Assembly: GCA_015847255.1 (NCBI GenBank) | Contig: JADLZK010007830.1 | Span: forward strand, 124,001 to 188,000 | Direction: 5' to 3' | Length of the DNA: 64,000 nucleotides | Source: Hyparrhenia diplandra | Taxonomy: Eukaryota; Streptophyta; Magnoliopsida; Poales; Poaceae | Part shown: positions 37,401-47,501 of the stretch, piece by piece | Numbering within the stretch: the first letter of the stretch is position 1 | Layout of the letters: each line of letters starts with the position of its first letter | Notes under the pieces: model-generated | Told to the model about the DNA's origin: nothing | The model's database searches: none | Seen by the model: the letters and a program-made list of their open reading frames with translations, nothing else | Made by a program: the position numbers and the translations under genes

Positions 37401-38018
37401 GGAATGTAAGAGCTTAGAGGATGGGGTAAAAATTCGGGAGACTCATATGTAGTTTGGAGTTAATATTTTTTTTTTTTTTTTTTAGGATTATAATTTTGGA
37501 ACTAATTATTTAAGTTGGATTAATGAAAATGGAATGTAACACTTTTTAAAGAGTTTGGGGTGTAAGGTATTACTGTTCACTAACGGGTATTTATTTTTTA
37601 TGTTAGCGGGTATTTACTATTTACTAACGGGCACTACTGTTCATTCTAACGGGTATACCATTTGTTTACTTTGGGATACGCATTGTTTATGCTAGCGGGT
37701 ATTGAAACCGGAATGTAAGAGCTTAGAGGATGGGGTAAAAATTCAGGAGACTCATATGTAGTTTGGAGTTAATATTTTTTTTTTTTTTTAGGATTATAAT
37801 TTTGGAACTAATTATTTAAGTTGGATTAATGAAAATGGAATGTAACAGCTTTTAAAGAGTTTGGGGTGTAAGGTATTACTGTTCACTAACGGGTATTTAT
37901 TTTTATGTTAGCGGGTATTTACTATTTACTAACGGGCACTACTGTTCATTCTAACGGGTATACCACTGTTTACCTCGGATACGTACTGTTTATGCTAGCG
38001 GGTATTTACTGTTTGGTA
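37401..38018. repeat. Tandem duplication with a 309-bp period
   Basis: The unit starting GGAATGTAAGAGCTTAGAGG at 37401 begins again at 37710, with nearly identical sequence through the poly-T tract and the AACGGGTATTTA motifs. Short variants of CGGGTATTTACTGTTCA continue to about 38100. No coding capacity. Confidence 0.75.
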
Positions 38019-38291
38019 ACGGATATTTACTGTTCATGATATCGGATATTTACTGTTCATCAACGGGTATTTACTGTTTATAAGCACTGTTCATATCACT
38101 GTTGAACTACAGTGATATCCTTCCTCAGGATTATAAGAGTTATATAGATTAAGTAGTACTATAGTATTTACATGGCCTGCCTAAGCCTAATAAGTGCCTG
38201 ATAACAGCCTTGCGTCAGCATGAGCCCGTAGTTAATGCGAGTTCAACATCGGCGGCGCAGCTGATCTTGCTGCGCTACTCCACTAGTCTTT

Positions 38292-41200
38292 CTACGAAAC
38301 GAGAGAGGCATTTAGACTGAGAAAATCCTGGACGATTTGCTCAAAGACCAAGAGGACCGAGAACAAACCCATCCCAACCAGAACAGGCTTTGCGCTGGTC
38401 AAGTCCTCCTCTTTCTGGAGATCTTCATCTCCGGCACTTGAGTCTGACAGTTTGGAGGAGCCAACGGCCCAGGCCATCAACGGAGGGAGGACACCATACA
38501 GGATGGTCATGCAGTAGCCGCCCTGAACGACGTTCGTGGAGGTAGCAGCAGGATAGCATCAGTGCGTCAGGTCAATGGTCATTAGAGAGTGGGATGACTT
38601 AGGATGCCATGCCACGAGTGTTTTGGTGCGCAAGCATGCTTACACTTACCGCGATGTCAGTAGCTATGGAGAAGGAGTTGGGGACGGTAGCCGCGATGAG
38701 CATGGTCGGCACAACTACGATTCCGGTAGCAGCATAGCTGAGCTTGTTCTTCTCCAGAACCGATTCAACAACGCCTCTGTTCTTCTCGCCCTGCACTCGC
38801 CGCTTGTTTGGTCACAACTCACAACACTCTACTACGGATCGATCGATTGTAACATTAGCGAGACCATTTCATTAGCTTTTGTTCTTGAAGTGAAGCAGAA
38901 CCATACGTACGTGCTGTTGGGCTGTTGAAGCGGCTATACTATTGGCCATCTGTTCGATGAAGAACTGGGAAGCCCCAAGCAGAGTGCCGATGAGCGACGT
39001 CCCGACGGCCAGGAGCGAGAACGTCTCCAGCACCGTGTGGCTCCATCTAGAAACCAAACCGACAAGTCAGATTCAGGTTGCCGATCGAAGTGAAATTGAA
39101 CAGCGTGGCAGGATGCAGGAAGGCACGTGGTTAGTACCACAGAGTGGCCTTACTCTGTCTTCAACATGTCCAGGACGTCAAACCTAGCGAGATCCGTGGA
39201 GGGGAGGCCGAGCGCGATGTCGTCCCACACGAGCAAGGACACCAGTGGCACGACGCTGCCCACGAGGATGGACAGCCGGATCCTCGCGAGATCCCCGTCC
39301 AGGTACGCGCAGATCACTGCAATGCGAGAGATGGATAGATAGATAGATCAGCAGCTAGCGGCGCTTCATTTCATCGGTGCTGAACTGTTTCAGCGAGTAG
39401 CTAGAGAGCCAGTACGGGCATGGTCGCTAGATCGGAGGTGGGGTGTGGGTGGGTGCCTACCTGGCGCGATGTCATGGAAGACCATCGTGAAGATGATGAC
39501 AGGCAGCGCCGCCGGGACCTGCTCCCAGTTGGCGTTCGCTGGCAGGCTCAGGCCACCGCCGAGCGCCACTGCTGACACTTCAATCGTCAGCAGTAAACCT
39601 GTCGCAGTGTTCATTTCAGTACCCTTTTTCTTTAAGCTAGCTAAGGTCCATGAATTAATGATTCATCATATATAGTCTCCTAGTACACGGCTAGGCGACA
39701 GAGCAGCAGATCGGATCGGCATATCATGTTGATTACATGGTGAGTAAGTAATGAACACAAACATGGCAAGGTCTCGAGGTGCATAGTACACTATATATGC
39801 TTAGTATTCTTCCTTTATACTTGGGCACAGTATTGCTTTGCCTGTACTACTTGTACATCGTCGCTTTGGACATGGCACGCGGGATGCCGGATGCCCTTGT
39901 TTGGAAAACCTTTGCATAGCATATGGCATACTTAAAAGACATGCTTGAAATATTAAGGCATCATCAGTTGAGAATAAAAAACAGCACGGCGGGTCCTTTG
40001 AGCAAGATTGGTTCCCCTATCGGTGTGTCATGTGTCTGAACTTAATGCGGATGTGGGATGGAGATCGCCGAACGCGTCTCTTGCGGGATCCAATCTTAAA
40101 TAACGGCACTGGTGGGCAGCTCGTGGATGCGACGCGACCTCTTGCCGGACGTCGCCGACGATCGCAGACCTTCAGCACGGGAGGAATAGCTGCTCCCTCG
40201 GGAGCCTCCTCCGGTGTACTTTACCTAGGCCACCGCCAAGGTGAGGACCTGGATTGAACCCGATATGCGTCGTTGCCATCGCCAATTCTGCCGCCTCCAG
40301 CGACGAGCATCGCGAGCGCGGCCACCTCCAAGGCAGCGCCGGAGTGGTCGTATTGCCGCACGACCGGGCACCAGGCGCGCGGGGCCCAAACCTCGCCGGA
40401 GTTGGACGTGAAGTGGACAGCGGGAGAGGGAGGAACAGGTGCCGCCGAGGAGAAAGGGACCCTCTTCGGGCGCGGCATGCCGCCCCCACTCTCAAGCGGC
40501 GCTCCTTCGAGATGCTTCTTCACGGAGCCTTTGACCTCCCGCCATGGAGCTCAATTTGCCGGGGCTTACCCGGCGAGGAGGCCTAGTGCGTCGCCTGGTT
40601 TGCCGCCGAAATTGGTCACTATGTAATCCCTCATGATGAGTAGTGGTTAGTTTTCCGCGATTGTTTGGTTACCGTTGCATCGTGATTTTGAACGCCGCGC
40701 TTAATGAAACGAAGCCCTGCAACGGCAACAAAAAAAAAAAAAAAGGAAGCGGCCATGATGGGTCTTAAATAACGGCATGGGTGGCGGCTTCGTGGATGCC
40801 ACGACGTCTGTCCGGTTTGGGGTTTTTATTTCGGTTTCCGTAAACCGCGGTTACCGGCTCCTATCGGTCGGCACGGTATCCGGATTGGTAAAAAGATTTG
40901 AAATTCAAAATCTAAAAATTGAAAAAAAATCGTGGAAAAAATGCGTAAAATAGTTTGCGATTTATAGAAGCCAACGGTGCAACATTTTTTCAAATTTGAG
41001 TTCGTTTGGTATAAAAAAATTTGAATTGAAGTTGAAAAAAAAAAAAAAGCGCACGGGCGAACCCGTCAAGGCCCATCAGGCCCACTCAAACCGGTTTTTA
41101 ATTTATACCGCTCAAACCGGGGCGGTTTTTAATTTAAACCGCTCAAACCGGGCGGTATAAATTAAATACCGCTCGATAAACCGGATTTTTACCGATGAAT

Positions 41201-42562
41201 GGAAAAATTTGAATTCATTTGAATTCAAAAACCAAACCGGCCGTAACCGGCCGGTTTACCGTAAGTTGGAAATCTGAAACCGGACCCGGCGGTTTGGTTC
41301 AACCGGTCGGTAAAAAAACCCTGGTCCGGACAAGAGAGATCGCAGACAGCAGCAAGCAATAGCTAGTAGGAGTACAGAGTACTTTACCTATCATAACGAA
41401 GGTGAGGACCTGGTTCACCCGGTCGGTGACGGCCGTGCCGCCTCCGGCGACGAGCATCGCGAGCGCGGCGGTGAAGGCAGCGCCGGAGACGGGCTCGGGC
41501 ACGCCGGGCACCAGGCGCGACAGCACCTCGCCGGACTTGGACGCGTAGGCGACCATGGAGGTGTAGGACAAGAACAGGTACGTGGCGGTGGCGAGGTGCC
41601 CGCCCCACTCGCCCAGCGTCTCCTGCGCCATGCTCTTCACGGAGATCACCTCCAGGTCCAGCTCCACGCCGCGGTTACCGTTACCGCCGTCCTTGTCGCG
41701 CCGCCTTCGCCGCCGCCGAAGGTGGACGTTGATCTCCGCGATGAGGAGCGCCTCCGCGACTAGGAACACCCAGCACGTGACTATGCACGCCGCGCTCGGG
41801 ACGAAGCCCTGCAACAGCCAACAACCAATTAATTTGCCAGCGGTCAGTGCTGGGTTTTGTGACGAAATGGACGTTGGGCTGCGTAAATGCAGATGTTTGT
41901 TCGGTTTGGGAAATGTCTTTGGTGTTCGCAGATCATCATCGGTCGAAAGCGCGCTCCAGATTGGTAGAACTATTAAACGCGGACGTTCCTTCATTGTGCC
42001 AACTAAGTACAGCCCAACAGCGTGCCATTGATAATGCTCATAACTTGGGTAGAGAAATTTAGTTGGTTTGCTTGCGTGTTTGAGGCTAAGCGCTGTTCGT
42101 CTCTACTGACTAGTACTGTTGCGATATATTATAGACTATAGTATATAGAGAGAAGAATCAAAAGATTAGCTGGTCCATTGTGAGAGTTACTGCACAGACA
42201 GCACTGATAGATACTGTGGCTTCGTTGTTATAGCTGCCTGCAACTTGGGGATGTGGATCGTACACTCGAGCTCGTAGAAATGAATTCCACCGGTTTTCTT
42301 CCGCGCCAACGACCCCGGTCCATGGTTGCTGAGGCTAGTTTCGCTAAAGGGAACTCAAACTCACCGCGGGCGCCGTGCGCTGCGGCACGGCGAGGATGCC
42401 GGACCCGATGCTGGTCCCAACGATGAGCGCCACGGCGCCAGCCACGCTCCCTCCCTTCTCGCCACTGGACGGCGACGCGGCAGCGGGAGCACCCGGCCGC
42501 AGCGCGCAGACCTCCCTTGGCCTTGGCCATTCGCGCGCACCACACTTGGGCTTGGGTCGTCG
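38292..42562 (-). CDS. Tryptophan/tyrosine permease family amino acid transporter (N-terminus unresolved)
   Basis: The protein resembles bacterial TyrP-type carriers and plant 'tyrosine-specific transport protein-like' genes, predicted to move aromatic amino acids across a membrane, possibly the plastid envelope. Minus-strand exons: first ending at 42365, then 41808-41388, 39598-39461, 39316-39154, 39046-38911, 38790-38650 and 38522-38292, all GT-AG and in phase; exons 2-7 give 409 residues. Hydrophobic helices include VAGAVALIVGTSIGSGILAV (first helix with the GTSIGSGIL signature), GFVPSAACIVTCWVFLVAEA, LLAVGTSLIGTLLGA and VLVGMGLFSVLLVFEQIV. A loop with RRRRRRR is unusual. In exon 1 the permease frame is open only to about 42562, where TGA blocks it before any ATG, so an indel or upstream exon is needed and the start is unknown. 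Intron 2 (39599-41387) holds a decayed copy of exon 2. Confidence 0.85.
40219..40719 (-). pseudogene. Decayed duplicate of permease exon 2
   Basis: On the plus strand this region shares with the true exon (41382-41816) the donor flank CTTTACCTA, AAGGTGAGGACCTGG, GACGAGCATCGCGAGCGCGG, GCAGCGCCGGAG, CGGGCACCAGGCGCG and the acceptor flank ACGAAGCCCTGCAAC, in the same order. Many substitutions and indels destroy the frame. It lies inside intron 2 of the same gene, so the transcript would normally skip it. Confidence 0.7.
40815..41330. repeat. Dispersed repeat family B, copy 2
   Basis: It carries the same ordered modules as 30840-31440: GTAAACCGCGGTTACCGG, TTTATAGAAGCCAA, an A-rich tract, AAGGCCCATC and a terminal ACCGGTCGGTAAAAAAACCC. 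It sits between the decayed exon copy and the real permease exon 2. Confidence 0.6.
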
Positions 42563-43420
42563 TCACCGCCGCAGAGGCTTCTCGGCACACGGACGCGTAT
42601 CGCTGGGGAGCCGAACGTGGCGCGGCGGATCTTTGGGCAACGCGCCCCGCGGGCGATGGCCCCTTGCATCCGCGTGAGTTTCTGGAGCGCTCACACACTC
42701 AGTTCGGTGGAGAGGCTTCGTGAGGGGGATTGATTCATCAACAGGTATATTCACCGCTGGAGTGTGGAGTGGCTCCGGCTGCACACGTTCGGAATCTTTG
42801 GGTTGTAAGCTGTAGTGGCTGTAGACGGCCGAGAATCATTGCAGTTTGTGGCGCACGCCGCAGGAGCCGACGGACACGGCAGTCCGGAGATTCTGGACCG
42901 TTGCCGAGCTCGGGATGGCGGGATCTGTGTGTACCTGCTAGGATGAAAAGGATGTGTTCGGATCCAGACGTGTTCTGTCTGCTTATTGGTCTGTGTGGCC
43001 TGAAATATGCTGACGGGGAGTCGGGGACACGTCGGAGGTCGGAGGAGGACTTTGGGACCCCGTTGTCCATCGTTTTCCAGTGCCTCGAAGGTAACGAACT
43101 GTCAGGAATTGATTTGAGTCGTGTTTTTTTTCATTAATTATATCATTTTCAGGTGCATTTTTCATTTATGCCATTTTGGATTGGACCATCCTCCACATAC
43201 CTCTTGACAATAGTCCCGTGGGTTTCCTCTTCCCTCTTGCGAACTCGTCATTTACAACTTTCCTTTCTCCTTCAACATCTTGACAATAGCCCCGTGGGTT
43301 CCACTTTCCTCTCGCGAACTCGTCATTTACGGCGCTACTTCCTTTGCCCTAAATATAACATAAATCTCGTTTTTTCATAACTTTCATAAAAAAAAAGTCA
43401 ACCCCGGTATTTTTCTACTT
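42563..43420. other. Upstream region of the permease and a small tandem repeat
   Basis: It probably includes the permease transit-peptide region and promoter (minus strand). A unit of about 52 bp starting CTTGACAATAG occurs at 43202-43254 and again at 43279-43330, a 77-bp period. No other gene is recognised. Confidence 0.4.
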
Positions 43421-43554
43421 AAGCCGAGATGCAACTGCATTGGGCTCAATCTACATGTGCTGGAGTGAATTGGGGGTAATTAAATTAAGTTCCACTCCAA
43501 TCTACTAAAATACATGTGAATTGAGGTCAATACACTTGCATCCAAACAAGACCT
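43421..43554. mobile_element. Single-unit relative of the Tourist element at 9846
   Basis: It contains CTCAATCTACATGTG, CCACTCCAATCTACT and CATCCAAACAAGACCT in the order seen within one half of 9846-10103. The right end resembles the Tourist terminus; the left end is degraded. Confidence 0.5.
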
Positions 43555-45737
43555 AAAAATATTTTGTCACAAATCGAGAAAACCCCCAACCCCATGTTCT
43601 ACCCATACACAATGACAACTCCGTCAGATGAGCTAGTCACAACCCCAGCATGAATTGCCTTGTAGATGAGCGATTTTTTTTTTACCCTGCTCGGGGAAAA
43701 TCCCCGAAAACAATGCGGTGCGGGGCTCAAACCCGCACCGTGGAGGATGCCAAAATGAGGGTGGTAAACCACAATGTACATAATGTAACACTAAATTGAT
43801 TAATTTAATGGATATATTCTTAGGATACCAGGAATAAAATGTGCATTTAGAAGAATTTTTGGGGGGTCATCAAACAAGGCAATTCATAAGTTATTTGCTC
43901 TTGTACAAAATGGTGACACTTTTGAAGCGGGCGTCAAGTTTTTGGAGGATTTGCTTACAAAAAAAAAAAAAAATGGACACTGTTTTTTGGCAATAAATTG
44001 GAGAGCTTGAAGCTGAAGGCCTCATCTGAATATGGAGATACATTTTTTAAGGCTTATGCAAGCATGTATCATTGATATCTTAAACTTTCCACTCGGGGGT
44101 GGTTTTTTCCAATTCTGTTTAAGGTTTCAGGGCAGTTCGGAGTTTTCTGTTCGTGGAATATGGTCATTTTGCTTTTAGCTTTTGTTAGGTATAGCCTGGT
44201 TCGTATATGAATTAGCTTGGTATATAGCCTGGTTCCTTAATTTTGTTGTAATCAGCTGAGATGAGCGGTGATGGGATGGATTGGCTTGAATTAGGGTCAT
44301 TCAAAAGTACGTCCAATTTTGAGCGAATAAAAACCTACACAATTTTGTAGAAGTGCACTACATTTTTTTTTGTGCCTACTACTTTTTTTAAAAAAACCGA
44401 GGGAACTTCTCAATTCCCACTTTTTAAATTTTTTTAGCAGAAATACGCTGGGCTCCGGGTTCGACCAAGCTCGTTACAAAGCTTTACACTCTACGCTTTC
44501 ATCATTATCGACTAGCTTTACGTGATTCAAAACGAGAGAAGTAGCTTTGATTCAAAACGAGAGAAGAAAAAAGAAGAATAAATATTAGCGCATTTAAGCT
44601 CAACATCAATAAATATTAGCACATGAATTTAGAAGATCATGAACTTTCTATAGGACACATTATATATACCATGATAACTTCGGGACCGAGAATATTGGAT
44701 TTGGTTCAGTAAAAAGTGTATGTAGTAGAACAGAGAAAAGAACACAGAAAGGAACTATAATACCCGATTTGCCCGTGCAGAGGTAGGGTCTGTTTGGTTC
44801 TGGACGTAGATCGCCACACCACCTGTGGCGTCGCCAAAGCTACAACAACGAAACTTGTGGTGAAGATGGATGGCCACGTGATCTGTGGCGGCACCACAAA
44901 CTCGTGGCGAAGAAATCGATCGCCACTGGTGTGGCAGCGCGCTCTCCCTGTAAAAGTTGTGGCGGCAAAACTTTACGTTAGAAAGCAAACACCAGCCATG
45001 ATGGGCATGGCAGCCACAGCTTTGGCGTGGAGATCGGCGGCGGAAACCAAGCAGCAGCGTCAGATGTGTGGCAGCCTTGGCGAGTCGTGGCGAATAGCGG
45101 TGGGCAACTAAACATCTCCGTAGACTGCAATTTGTTGAAGTGCAATTCAGTATGTAAACTTATTTGCAAATCAGTATCTAAATGTTGCATTGTGAATTCT
45201 ACGCTAACCGCTTCTGTTATCTGGCTCATGCCCTGGACGTGAGAATCTGTGTTTTTTCGCACAGTTTGGGACTTGGACGTACCCTATAGGAAACAATTTT
45301 GGAGGGGGGACATTCTTACCAAAACAAGTTGTGAATGTGTAGGTGAGTGGACCATGTATATCAGTTTTGTACAATACGGAGAGATTATGTGGTTAAAATA
45401 ATAGAATAGCCCACGTGTTAATCAAACAATCTGCACCACGTGCTACGCTATGGACGTGTTCAAAATAGCAATGTGCCCCATAGCACTGTATCAACCTTAG
45501 CTTGGTTCCTCACAGTCATGGACCTCATTTTTTTTTCTTCACCTTTTTTGTCTCTTAATTCTTCACATATAATATCTGCTTCCTTGCTTGTAAACTTTGT
45601 TTTAGAAAAAAAAAGGAGGACAAGAAGACTAAAATGCCCTTAGTCTTTTCCTTTCTCTTCCTGAGCCCGACCAATGTCGTTCTTTCCCCGTCATGAAACT
45701 GAGTCGTGAGTCGTGACTTTCTTTATCGTGTGACTCA
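43555..45737. other. Intergenic region with an undefined miniature-element-like stretch
   Basis: At 44788-45112 a GC-rich stretch opens with GGTCTGTTTGGTTCTGG and closes near GCAACTAAAC, suggesting a degraded miniature element with repeated GTGGCG motifs. The rest is AT-rich. No gene or tRNA is supported. Confidence 0.35.
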
Positions 45738-45928
45738 GGGGTTGTTTGGTTTATGGGCTTTTTAGTCCTTGGGACTAAAAAATTCCTTTTAGTCCCTACC
45801 AAACCAAATAGGGAGGGACCTTTTTAGACTTTTTCTCTATTAGTCCCTAAAAGACTCTCTTGGAGGGACGTTTTTAAAAGTCTATAGGACTAAAAAAAAA
45901 GTTTAGTCCCTAGGAACCAAACAACACC
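45738..45928. mobile_element. Miniature element with GGGGTTGTTTGGTT ends
   Basis: GGGGTTGTTTGGTT at the left and AACCAAACAACACC at the right are inverted termini around 191 bp that is rich in AGTCC and GGACTAAAA motifs, themselves forming internal inverted repeats. The flanks TCA and TCG may be an imperfect 3-bp duplication. Confidence 0.65.
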
Positions 45929-47501
45929 TCGACGCCCTTCTCATTTTCCCGAGTCCCGACACCCTCCCTCTCCTTCGCTTCAGCCTCCCCTCTCTCCATC
46001 GCGCTCCTCTCGGCGCGTGGAGCATGAAAGGGCGGATGTTAGGGTTTAGCGGTGGCGACCCTCCCGGCGACCCCTCTCTCGTCTCCATCCTCATCTCCTC
46101 GTCGTCATCACCCCAGGACAACCACCATGGGAGAGCCAGGTATTTCCCAATTCATGAGATTGTGGAGAGCCAAGGTATTTCCCAATTCAGATTGTGTTTA
46201 TGTGGACCCGTTATTTCTGTTTGGATCCCGAAATTAAAAAGTGTTGCACGAGAGTTGCACGGAAAATCGATGGAATTTTGGCTAGGCAAGTTAGGTGATG
46301 ATGCGTTTGGTTGGAAGCCTTGTGCTGGAGAAGCTAATAAAAGATATAATACCATTTTAAAACATACATGGTTACTATTATTACATATAAACAATGATAA
46401 ATAAAATTATCCACATATTTTATCAATTAATAATATATTTAAAATTACAAATAAAATAAATAGATTTCCTACCTATTTGCAAAAAAAGCCACGGCAAAAA
46501 AAAACATGGTGAGTGCACGTTTATTGGTACTAGTAGACCAATTTGAAATCTAAAAAAGAACGTAATTTGGACTCGTGACTAGTGCACGTTTTTATAATTT
46601 GGGACAACAAGTGATGAGAACGGGTGGGGAGTATTTTCCAATTCATGAGATCTGTGTTTATGTGGACCGCTTATTTACAGGGGGATGGATGCTGTACAGC
46701 GGGATGGACACTGTGGAGGGAGACCAGCTGCAGGGCAGAGCCTCCGATGAGGACGAAGAAGGTTTGTCGAGAAAGTTGTTTCTTTTTACTGGATTATTAA
46801 ATGCAGTTTTTTTTAGAAATGTGAAAAATGTCAAAGTGCTAATATAAAAATGGGTAAAAACATAAAACCTCATAATAAAACAAGGTAAAAAACGGATGGA
46901 CAAGTTTGTCATTTTTAACACCGTTAGGTGTACTAATCAGACCAGGTCTCCATTAGTTTTGAAAAAGTAAGGGTAAAAAAAAAATAAAAAACGAGAATAA
47001 AATCATCGTTGTGACTTAAAACGAGGCACGCCGAATCCTTTAAAATCAGTAATGTGCGCCTCCGTCTACCTTCGCCGCTAAGCGAGGGCTGAGCCGCAGA
47101 GGAGCTGAGCAAGCGAGCATCGCACGTCCATGGCGTGAATGAATGCGGCAGGTGGAGCTGCCGAACGGCATGGCCACTCCGGCCAGCCAGCAAGCCGGCC
47201 ACTCCCCTGTGCCTCTGTGGCGGCCTCGTGACGACTCCGACGCCCACACCACAGGTCACCGGCAGGCGTCTGGCTTCGACCAACCGATTCCGCTCACGCA
47301 TTCACTGCACCATAACTGTCCTCTCACCGCCCCACCTACTCACTCCGTCCTCTTAAACCCCAGCCGCGCCTCTCATCAGTGGCTCATTGCGCACTGTCTC
47401 CCCAGCACCACCGTGCCTTCAGCGTACGGGAGATCGAAGAGCACCGCGGAGAGCGATCTTGCGTTGGATTGGTTGCCGGTCGATCAGATCGGCGGAGATC
47501 G
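45929..47501. other. Upstream region of the NLR with short duplicated segments
   Basis: GTATTTCCCAATTCA occurs at 46139-46153 and again at 46174-46188, and a close variant continuing into TGTGTTTATGTGGACC lies at about 46630-46670. An ORF of 126 codons (46024-46404) spans the first two copies but has no recognisable domain. The last 500 bp should hold the NLR promoter. Confidence 0.35.

Noticed and set aside
37401..38100. Possible CRISPR-like array of CGGGTATTTACTGTT units
   Set aside because: Units are irregular in length and spacing, the genome is a plant, and a 309-bp tandem duplication explains the pattern.
38292..42562. Aromatic amino acid gene cluster with chorismate synthase
   Set aside because: The permease and chorismate synthase are 30 kb apart with unrelated genes and repeats between them; nothing shows co-regulation.
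43676..43745. tRNA-like arm: GGTGCGGGGCTCAAACCCGCACC
   Set aside because: Only one strong hairpin resembling a T arm is present; no acceptor stem, D arm or anticodon arm fits around it. More likely part of a retroelement end.
46024..46404. 126-codon ORF upstream of the NLR
   Set aside because: It spans short duplicated segments, has no domain and is not conserved in any family I know; left as spacer.
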